The translations under genes were made by a program, and so were the position numbers. 64,000 nucleotides of DNA from Nitrospira sp. Lineage in GTDB: Bacteria; Nitrospirota; Nitrospiria; Nitrospirales; Nitrospiraceae. Each line of letters opens with the position of its first letter. Positions within the stretch are counted from its first letter, which is position 1. The notes under the pieces are model-generated. The model was not told the origin of the DNA, ran no database searches, and saw only the letters and a program-made list of their open reading frames with translations. Shown here piece by piece: positions 57,763-64,000 of the stretch. The DNA is taken from NCBI GenBank assembly GCA_029194725.1, contig JARFXQ010000009.1, positions 83,000 to 146,999 of the forward strand, read 5' to 3'.

Positions 57763-58107
57763 AACCCACTGCAAACACGAAAAAAGCAGTAAAAATGGGA
57801 GATACGCCAGTTAAGGCATACCGCCCCGATTCGCGGGGTTTGGTGTAGTTCGTGCTGCAACGGGTCATTTGTCTCCGCTTTCGACACAGATCGTTAGCAA
57901 ATCGTTAGCACCGAAATCAGGACGCCTAATGGTATGTTTGATCGGGCATGGGTCACCCTCTTTCGCTGAAATCAAGCTGTGGCACTTAGGGTATTGTAAG
58001 GGGTACTGATTTTTCGTGCTATTTGCGCAATGTCCAAACCACGGAGATACATCTTTTAGATCCGCTCATCTTTGTGGCTCAAATCAGACATCACTAACTC
58101 CTTATGG
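57758..58107. other. Gene-free region after tRNA-Leu
   Basis: Contains CCCCG-ATTCG-CGGGG (57825-57839), a short GC stem-loop followed by TTT that could be a weak terminator, and the paired GTTAGCA repeats. No coding frame was supported. Confidence 0.4.
57893..57910. repeat. Paired GTTAGCA repeats (possible arm-type integrase sites)
   Basis: GTTAGCA at 57893-57899 and 57904-57910, 11 bp apart. The same pair, inverted and with the same 11-bp period, lies at 58936-58953. Paired short repeats near both ends of an integrated element resemble arm-type sites of lambda-like integrases; this is inference. Confidence 0.5.
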
Positions 58108-58305
58108 TTAACTCCTCCGGCGGATGATGTCCCCGCGTGCTGTGACCCATCCGCCATCTATCATCGTCTGCGCCAGGCGCCTATAGTACCCTCTGGCGCA
58201 CCAGACCATGCCGGTCCGTAGTCCGTCGGCTATAGCTTCGAGGATCTCCTCCTCGTCGGCTTGGCCTGCCATAAACCGGTCACGGAATTCGGCGTCAAAC
58301 GCCAT
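58108..58305 (-). CDS. Unknown 65-residue protein in tRNA-linked remnant
   Basis: AFDAEFRDRFMAGQADEEEILEAIADGL… with a C-terminal RGYYRRLAQTMIDGGWVTARGDIIRRRS. AGGAGG lies seven bases before the ATG, which supports translation. No family recognised. It is between the att-like repeats, so probably a leftover of the integrated element. Confidence 0.6.
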   Translation of the reverse strand: MAFDAEFRDRFMAGQADEEEILEAIADGLRTGMVWCARGYYRRLAQTMIDGGWVTARGDIIRRRS

Positions 58306-58523
58306 AGGGCCTCCTATTCGTCTTTAGAAGTTTGCTAGTAGTCCTCTGGGAACATCAGCGTAACGCCGCCGCGTTCGTTGGGTACAAGCCACGGCGTAGT
58401 GGGCCCGCTGCACCCCGGACGCCCGCCAAGAATAGCTGTATTATCCTGGTCTAGCGTCGCATACCATGGTATCCCGACAGCCCATTTAGCCCTAACTATT
58501 TCTCGGTGCCGGCACGCTAACCC

Positions 58524-58952
58524 TTGACCAGAGCGACAGTCCGCCGGGCGTCCGAACTCCGAGGGCTAGAGTGGTCAGACGTGGACTACCAAACGGGGAC
58601 ATTGGAATTTAGACAGCCGAAGGATCGGCGAAAAAAGATCCTGCGAGTAACACCCGTGCTGACCAAAACCCTAGGGTCCGCAAAGCAATGTGCGGGAGAA
58701 AGCGAGCATGTCTTCCCTGGACCGGACTGGAAGCAAATGACAAAGGACGCACTAGTCCACCGGCTGGATAACATTGGCATCCGCGCGGGGATAAAACTGA
58801 GTAGCCACAGATTCAGACATACGCACCCGACGCCATGGTGTTTCTGGTGTTCACAGACTGAGACTGTGAGACCTCAGAACCAAGATAGGTAAATGAAGAG
58901 ATATGGCGGCAGGAAGGAGAAGACCAACCACAATTTGCTAACCAACTGCTAA
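58524..58952 (+). pseudogene. Tyrosine recombinase (integrase) remnant
   Basis: RASELRGLEWSDVDYQTGTLEF holds the first catalytic Arg region and LSSHRFRHTH the HxxR box of phage-type integrases. An in-frame TAA (58890-58892) interrupts the frame shortly before MKRYGG (58893 on), which fits the catalytic-Tyr region. The N-terminal arm and core domains are missing. No plausible start exists, so this is a dead fragment of about 140 codons. Confidence 0.75.
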
Positions 58953-58953
58953 C
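58936..58953. repeat. Paired TGCTAAC repeats (second pair)
   Basis: TGCTAAC at 58936-58942 and 58947-58953, inverted relative to the pair at 57893-57910 and with the same 11-bp spacing. Confidence 0.5.
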
Positions 58954-59367
58954 ACACTGCCTACTACCAGTCCTGACACCACAATACCGGCTAACAGCTA
59001 ACCCAGCATGATCTAAGCCTATACAAGGTATCACTTGGATGCTTGAATCCTGGCTTCGGCATCAACCCCTCTTTCTCTTGTATCTCAAGACTTTTTGCCT
59101 CACCATTTCTGACATCTGCCGACACCTACGCTAGCGTCTTTGCTGAGTGAGACTGTCAGGTGGCTGCTCTGTTGTGGGAAGGCGCTAAAGTATGATCGAA
59201 GGTGCAACGACAATGGAGAGTAAAGGAAGACGTAGACCAGATATCTTCGACGACTTTGCAGTATAGGTGCTGACCCTCGGTAAGCCGACAGGTCAGGAAG
59301 GTTTCGGTCGAAAGAACTGGCGGCTCGACGAAGAACCAACGCGAGAAGTCACGAACCCCCTGCTGCA
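58953..59367. other. Gene-free region including a degenerate tRNA 3'-end copy
   Basis: 59041-59070 is similar to the tRNA-Leu 3' end (see that entry) and is the likely outer attachment-site copy of the element. The other 300 bp up to the ATP-grasp gene show no supported gene. Confidence 0.5.
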
Positions 59368-60282
59368 ATGAGACCATCCTCCGGTGTCCTTGTGAAAGTC
59401 GCGGGTCGTCTCTATGGGCGCTTGCGACGTGTTTCGTTGGCGCTCTACAGCAGAAAGGTTCCGTCTTCAATTCTCAATCTCGTCCTGTATCCGACCTATC
59501 TTTTTCAGTTTGTAGCGGTGCATCACAGACTTCCGATAAGACCGCACCGATTGTTCAATGACTTCCTCTTTCAAGTGAAGTCAGGGCCTGAGCTGGAAAG
59601 CCCATTACGAAGACTTGTGTCGGACAAGGAATATTGCAAGCTGTACACGGAGGAGAGGCTCGGTGCAGGGACAACCACTCCAACGATCCATGTCTTGCGG
59701 AGTGAGGACGAAGTTGAGCGATATAGGCCAAGGAAGTTTCCTTGCGTGATGAAGCCGACGAACAGCTCAGGAAGGATGATCATCGCGCGATCGGAGGGTG
59801 ACTACGTTACGGCCATGTCCAAGATGAAGAATTGGTTTCACGAGGACTATTTTGTTTCCGAACTGGAGAAGAATTACGCCACCCTTGAACGGAAAGTCAT
59901 CATTGAGGAGTACATCGACGACTCTTTTTCGCTCGAAGGATCTGTTCACTGTCTGATGGGGGAGCCGAAGCTCGTCAGCCTGATCGATCGGTACAGCAAG
60001 GCGCGGCAGACTTTTGATATAGATCGGACGCCTTTGGGAGTGAGCTTGTATTATCCCCTACAAGAATTCGAGCTGGCCAGCTGGGACTTCTTGCCGGGCC
60101 TGTTGAGCCAATCGCGAATTCTGTCGGCCGAATTCACCTACATAAGGGTAGACTTTTTTACCGATACGAAGCGGCTGCTTTTCGGCGAGCTGACGAACTT
60201 GCCCGCTGGCGGGATCGGCCGATTTTATCCAGCCGATGGAGAGAAGATCTTTTCCGAGGCGTTCTTTCGACCTGCGCGCTGA
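59368..60282 (+). CDS. TupA-like ATP-grasp protein
   Basis: About 304 residues. HRLFNDFLFQVKSG…VSDKEYCKLYTEERLG, PCVMKPTNSSGR (the ATP-binding Lys strand), RKVIIEEYIDD and the late acidic metal motif YIRVDFFTDTKRLLFGELTN fit the TupA-like ATP-grasp family, which adds amino acids to polysaccharide or peptide backbones in teichuronopeptide and capsule loci. No glycosyltransferase partners are in view. The 3' end overlaps the convergent methyltransferase gene by 125 bp. Start has no ribosome site. Confidence 0.78.
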   Translation: MRPSSGVLVKVAGRLYGRLRRVSLALYSRKVPSSILNLVLYPTYLFQFVAVHHRLPIRPHRLFNDFLFQVKSGPELESPLRRLVSDKEYCKLYTEERLGAGTTTPTIHVLRSEDEVERYRPRKFPCVMKPTNSSGRMIIARSEGDYVTAMSKMKNWFHEDYFVSELEKNYATLERKVIIEEYIDDSFSLEGSVHCLMGEPKLVSLIDRYSKARQTFDIDRTPLGVSLYYPLQEFELASWDFLPGLLSQSRILSAEFTYIRVDFFTDTKRLLFGELTNLPAGGIGRFYPADGEKIFSEAFFRPAR

Positions 60283-60991
60283 CAAAGTCCAGCGGCCAAT
60301 TCACCGTCAAACAGTCCTTTCGCTTGTTGATCCCCAAGATGCCGTCGACCTGGGCAATGAGATCTTGTTTTGGGACAGAAACACCAAAGAACTTGGTCAT
60401 CCAGGCATAAAGCTGCTCTTTGTCCCGAAACAGCCATTCATGGACTACGGTCTTCCTCCGGATCTCTTGATATCCGGCCTGCTCCACCATCCGGACGAAG
60501 TCATCCTTGAGGTAGTTCCCGACATGGCCCGTAGGAGTATGGTTTCCGACAAATCCGTCAAGAAAACGGCTCGTGGGTGAGTCAGTCGTCACCTCTATCA
60601 TTAACAGGCGTCCGCCGACCCTGAGTGTCTTGCGGGTGGCGACAAGAAACTCCAACTGTTCTTGATCCGTAAGATGATGTATCCCTGCGATGGATATCAC
60701 CGCGTCAAAATAGTTTCTCCGGATGCCGGTCAAGCCGAAGTCTGTCTTGAGAATATTCCACCCGCGCAGGGTAGCCGGCACAACGAAATCCGCGAAGGTA
60801 ACCTGCTCATCTGTCGACACGCTCTTTATCAGACTGCCTTCGAAGGGAACATTGAGGACCCGTCTGGCTTTGAGACGCTTTATCGCGTCATAGAGATATT
60901 GAATCTCGGACGAACGAGGAGAATTATCATCGGCATAGGCATGGATGAGCCCGTCGTTCTTCCCGAATCGCTCTTGGTATGTCGTCGGCAT
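60158..60991 (-). CDS. Methyltransferase-like protein with altered SAM motif I
   Basis: 277 residues. FDAVISIAGIHHLTDQEQLEFL and RKTLRVGGRLLMIEV are the central and post-motif strands of class I SAM methyltransferases, but motif I reads RRVLNVPFEGS instead of a GxGxG loop. It may bind another ligand or have a variant pocket. GAGGT precedes the ATG. The C-terminal 40 residues are basic and lie antisense to the end of the ATP-grasp gene, so they may be a dispensable extension. Confidence 0.65.
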   Translation of the reverse strand: MPTTYQERFGKNDGLIHAYADDNSPRSSEIQYLYDAIKRLKARRVLNVPFEGSLIKSVSTDEQVTFADFVVPATLRGWNILKTDFGLTGIRRNYFDAVISIAGIHHLTDQEQLEFLVATRKTLRVGGRLLMIEVTTDSPTSRFLDGFVGNHTPTGHVGNYLKDDFVRMVEQAGYQEIRRKTVVHEWLFRDKEQLYAWMTKFFGVSVPKQDLIAQVDGILGINKRKDCLTVNWPLDFVSAQVERTPRKRSSLHRLDKIGRSRQRASSSARRKAAASYR

Positions 60992-61351
60992 GGCTTACCT
61001 CGATTGTCGGTCCCCGAGCAGGTCATTTGCGACCGCGTCCTTGCTGGCCCGATCGGTTTATCAGAGTAGGCCAGTCGCTACAACTCAAAAGGTCTCATGC
61101 CAAAGTAGGGGTCATGGAGCAAGGGGCATGCGCTCTGGTTCCGGTAGGAAGCTGCAGCTGGCAAGTCGGTTGCGTTCATCGTGCCCAGTGTGGCCGCCCA
61201 AAACGCGTGCCACAACCATGTTTGGTGATACCTCGGTCTGAGTCAATCACAATGGGCTGGCCCAAGGATGCCCCGTGGGAGTAGCGGAAAGCCAGGCAAT
61301 GATTGTATTGTAACAGAGCGTAGGGCATGCTACGTCCGAAGGCCGGGTACG
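60992..61351. other. Gene-free region between methyltransferase-like and Sel1-repeat genes
   Basis: About 360 bp. Several frames are open for 60-100 codons, but none has a ribosome site or family likeness. No promoter was convincing. Confidence 0.4.
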
Positions 61352-61372
61352 ATGCTGAAAGGCAGGTCAACG

Positions 61373-61873
61373 ATGAGGTCATTCCTTCTCGCGATCCTGT
61401 TGGTTGTCGACTGTTCGGCAGCGGTGGCAGCTCTGTCTGGAGAGGAACCGTACGAGGCGTTGCAGCGTGGGGACTACAGGCTCGCGGCTGGACTCTTTTA
61501 CCCCTTGGCGGAGAGGGGAGATGCACGAGCGCAGTACAATCTCGGACTGCTGTATGCCAGCGGTCTGGGTGTGGCGCACGACTACCAGGCAGCGTTGAAA
61601 TGGCATCGTATGGCCGCGAAGCAGGGTCACGCCGGTGCTCAGAGCGAATTGGCGCAAATGTATGCTAACGGACAAGGCGTTCCACAGGATTATATTCGTG
61701 CCTATATGTGGTACAGCGTCGCAGCGGAATCGTTAAGCGGCGGCTCGAAACAGGAGGTCACGAAGGATCGAGAAAGGATGGCATCACGTATGACTCCTGC
61801 TCAGATCCAGAAAGCCCAGGAGATGGCCCAGCGATGCTTGGAGTCGAAGCTCCAGAAATGTGACGAGAAGTAG
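61373..61873 (+). CDS. Secreted Sel1-repeat protein
   Basis: Signal peptide MRSFLLAILLVVDCSAAVAA, then Sel1-like repeats: LAERGDARAQYNLGLLYASGLGV, AAKQGHAGAQSELAQMYANGQGV and a third, partial, with YIRAYMWYSVAAE. A helical tail with two Cys ends the protein. These repeats mediate protein binding, usually outside the cytoplasmic membrane. An ATG at 61352 adds seven residues and cannot be excluded. Confidence 0.82.
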   Translation: MRSFLLAILLVVDCSAAVAALSGEEPYEALQRGDYRLAAGLFYPLAERGDARAQYNLGLLYASGLGVAHDYQAALKWHRMAAKQGHAGAQSELAQMYANGQGVPQDYIRAYMWYSVAAESLSGGSKQEVTKDRERMASRMTPAQIQKAQEMAQRCLESKLQKCDEK

Positions 61874-62083
61874 TGTTTTTGCCCAAAAACTGAATTCGCC
61901 TCTTCCCAACCCTACCTAACTCCGCCAAGGACGTAATTGCTACTACAATCGAGAGCCAGTTTCTCGGCCTTGCGTTCATCGAGAAAATGCGTAGAATCTT
62001 GGGCGTAGCCAGCAGAATCCGTTCGTGGTGAGCGAGTCGAACCACGACGCATGTTCTGGACGCAGCACGCGCATGATTTGACC

Positions 62084-63289
62084 ATGAGCAAGTTCCTGAT
62101 TTCTTATCGACGTGAAGACAGTGCCGATGTCACCGGTCGCATCTATGACCGGCTTGTCCAGCAGTTTGGGCGAGCAGTCGTGATCAAGGATGTGGATTCG
62201 ATTCCTTTGGGCGTCGACTTTCGGACCTATCTGGATGCACAGGTGGCCAAGTGCGATGTGTTCCTTGCCGTAATTGGACGAAACTGGATGAAGGCCAAAG
62301 GCCGCAAGGGTAAGTCCAGACTTGAAGATCCAGGCGATTTTGTGCGGATTGAAATCGAGTCGGCGTTGAAACGTCGCATTCCGGTCATTCCGGTGCTCGT
62401 TCAGGGCGCAAAGATTCCGGAGGCAGAGCGCCTTCCTGCCAGCATCCAGGCGTTATCGTACTGGAACGGCATTGGCGTGCGCCCTGATCCTGATTTTCAC
62501 AAAGATATGGATCGGTTGATCGCACAGGTTAGGAACCTGGGTCCGGACCTCAAGGAACCTAAGACAGAGCCAGATCCTCAGGCCAAGCCAGTTCCTCGTG
62601 AGGAAACAGCCCGCGGTTCTGCCGAGCCAAGGGATATGGTGAAAGTGCCGAAGGGGCCGTTCTTGTACGGTGATGAGAGAACTCGCGTGGTGATCGACCA
62701 TGACTACTGGATCGATCAGTATCCCGTCACCAATGAGAAGTATCGAGCGTTTATTGAAGCAGGGGGCTATGAGAATCAACGGTACTGGTCAGATGACGGG
62801 TGGAAATGGAAGGTCACGAAGAGCATCACTAGTCCCGCCTATTGGAATGATGTGAAATGGAACAGACCCGATCATCCTGTTGTGGGGGTGAGCCACTACG
62901 AGGCAGAAGCCTACTCAAAATGGGCCGGCCAGCGCCTCACGACCGAGCAGGAATGGGAAAAAGCGGCACGGGGCGAAGATGGGCGCCAGTATACCTGGGG
63001 TCAGGACTTTGACAGAACTCGATGTAATAGTTATGAATCCGGTATTGATCATACGACCCCCGTGACCCAGTATCCCAATGGGGCCAGCCCCTACGGGTGT
63101 TACGACATGGCGGGAAACGTGTCGGAGTGGTGTATGGACTGGTATGACGAAAGGGAAAACTGGCGTGCGATCCGGGGCGGTTCCTGGGCCGGCACGCGGG
63201 TGGACCTGCGTTCTTCGTACCGGTGCAGGGACCGCGCCGACTACCGGAGCAGCAACCTGGGTTTCCGTCTTGTCCAGGACATTCCCTAA
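62084..63289 (+). CDS. TIR domain fused to FGE/SUMF1-type domain, possible DGR target
   Basis: Residues 1-140 are a TIR domain (KFLISYRREDSADVTGRIYDRL, KCDVFLAVIGRNWM, PVIPVLV). After a Pro/Glu linker the C-terminal FGE/SUMF1 fold begins at MVKVPKGPFLYGD and holds WIDQYPVTNEKYRAFIEAGGY and YGCYDMAGNVSEW. The last segment, RGGSWAGTRVDLRSSYRCRD and on, is the solvent-exposed end of the fold and is rich in NNC codons; the Cys pair of catalytic FGE is absent. So the domain probably binds a ligand while TIR gives output. Start 62084 follows the family; 62051 is possible. Confidence 0.87.
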   Translation: MSKFLISYRREDSADVTGRIYDRLVQQFGRAVVIKDVDSIPLGVDFRTYLDAQVAKCDVFLAVIGRNWMKAKGRKGKSRLEDPGDFVRIEIESALKRRIPVIPVLVQGAKIPEAERLPASIQALSYWNGIGVRPDPDFHKDMDRLIAQVRNLGPDLKEPKTEPDPQAKPVPREETARGSAEPRDMVKVPKGPFLYGDERTRVVIDHDYWIDQYPVTNEKYRAFIEAGGYENQRYWSDDGWKWKVTKSITSPAYWNDVKWNRPDHPVVGVSHYEAEAYSKWAGQRLTTEQEWEKAARGEDGRQYTWGQDFDRTRCNSYESGIDHTTPVTQYPNGASPYGCYDMAGNVSEWCMDWYDERENWRAIRGGSWAGTRVDLRSSYRCRDRADYRSSNLGFRLVQDIP

Positions 63290-63391
63290 CCCTGTGCTCT
63301 TTGTTCTTTGACCCTTTTCCCTCCGATTCGATTCTTGTGCCCCTTGTCTCTTGGGTTTAAGGTCATTCACACTAGGGGCGATGGGGGTCCC

Positions 63392-64000
63392 ATGAAGGTC
63401 CAACCAGGCAAGAAATCGATGAGACGTCTGATGGTGCTTGGTGCCGTCATCGTACTTCTGTCCTGTCTGCAGCTGAGTCAAGGTTCCAGAGCAGATGATA
63501 CAGTCCTAGAGCGACCGGGATTCTCGCTGATCACCAGGGATGGCTCAGGCGATGCCGGTCAGTATACGTCCGTCGCCATCGGGGCCGACGGTCTCGGTCT
63601 CATCAGTTACTATGATGCGACCAACCGGGATCTGAAGGTCGCTCACTGCTCGAACCAGCTCTGCACCTCCGCGACGATCACCTCGCTGGACCGTACTGGG
63701 GATGTCGGTCAGTACACCTCCATCGCGCTTGGGAGCGACGACCGAGCCCTCATGAGTTACTACGACGCGACAAACGGAGATCTGAAAGTCGCCCACTGTG
63801 TCGATATCGCCTGTACGTCGGCTACCCTCAAGACTCTCGACCCAGCTGGGGACGTCGGACAGTACAGTTCCTTGACCATCGGCATCGACAAGCTGCCGCT
63901 CATCACCTACTACGATGTCACGAACGGCGATTTAAAGATTGCTCACTGCACCGATGTGGCCTGTGAGGCCGCGACGATTACCGTCCTCACGTTCCTGCAG
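63392..64000 (+). CDS. Secreted repeat protein, partial (cut by window end)
   Basis: The frame from ATG 63392 is open to the window end (203 codons). A signal peptide (LMVLGAVIVLLSCLQLSQG) is followed by about 47-residue repeats: GQYTSVAIGADGLGLISYYD, GQYTSIALGSDDRALMSYYD and GQYSSLTIGIDKLPLITYYD, each followed by a segment like ATNGDLKVAHC and a second Cys 5 residues later. The YYD/DLKVAHC pattern suggests beta-propeller blades with one Cys pair each. Length and C terminus are unknown. Confidence 0.8.
   Translation, partial: MKVQPGKKSMRRLMVLGAVIVLLSCLQLSQGSRADDTVLERPGFSLITRDGSGDAGQYTSVAIGADGLGLISYYDATNRDLKVAHCSNQLCTSATITSLDRTGDVGQYTSIALGSDDRALMSYYDATNGDLKVAHCVDIACTSATLKTLDPAGDVGQYSSLTIGIDKLPLITYYDVTNGDLKIAHCTDVACEAATITVLTFLQ

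Noticed and set aside
57825..57842. Stem-loop after tRNA-Leu as a terminator
   Set aside because: Five-base stem with only three T after it; too weak to list as a feature of its own.
60979..61284. Open frames in the region before the Sel1-repeat gene
   Set aside because: No ribosome site, odd composition and no family likeness; partly overlaps the methyltransferase-like start.

Overview
This window reads as chromosomal DNA from a Nitrospira-like bacterium (phylum Nitrospirota). That identification is an inference from protein character and gene set, for example the coiled lipoprotein plus L,D-transpeptidase cluster and the two-domain ThyX-like protein; no rRNA marker lies in the window. It holds two blocks of the classical replication-origin neighbourhood, here separated by about 39 kb. 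Block 1 (1.8-10.2 kb, all minus strand) is rpmH-rnpA-yidD-yidC-mnmE-mnmG-rsmG-parA-parB with two parS-like palindromes. Block 2 (41.1-52.8 kb) is smpB, dciA, gyrA, gyrB, dnaN, dnaA, a candidate oriC, a DsrE/F/H-like gene trio and hisS. recF is not between dnaN and gyrB.

The left edge (1-1.8 kb) carries two insertion sequences beside the parB stop: the 3' part of an IS21-family element (istA end, istB) and an IS5-family element whose transposase needs a frameshift. From 10.6 to 19.1 kb, plus-strand genes run through a coiled lipoprotein, two L,D-transpeptidases and a periplasmic protein, then pgl-glk-rpiA for sugar-phosphate metabolism and an M1 aminopeptidase. From 19.3 to 32.4 kb lie a PilZ protein, an ABC exporter pair (ybbA/ybbP-like) divergent from a tesA-like esterase, a SWIM zinc-finger coiled-coil protein, a ChaN-like protein, and a MoxR-DUF58-transglutaminase operon.

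From 32.5 to 39.9 kb is a complete type I restriction-modification locus (hsdM, hsdS, hsdR). A REP-associated tyrosine transposase (RAYT) overlaps the hsdM stop, and a cluster of its probable palindromic REP targets separates it from hsdS. An eroded IS5-type transposase and a gene-poor stretch with a possible 28-residue membrane peptide follow.

From 53 kb to the end, plus-strand genes dominate: a ThyX-like protein built of two degenerate halves, a TPR protein, a truncated helicase-like protein without Walker A, and tRNA-Leu(CAG). Downstream of the tRNA is the remnant of an integrated element: tyrosine-recombinase pseudogene, paired TGCTAAC repeats near both ends, and a degenerate copy of the tRNA 3' end 1.3 kb away. 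Accessory genes follow: a TupA-like ATP-grasp protein, a methyltransferase-like protein, a Sel1-repeat protein, a TIR-FGE fusion and a secreted repeat protein cut by the window edge. The TIR-FGE protein ends in a region that resembles a diversity-generating-retroelement variable region, but no reverse transcriptase or template repeat is visible here.
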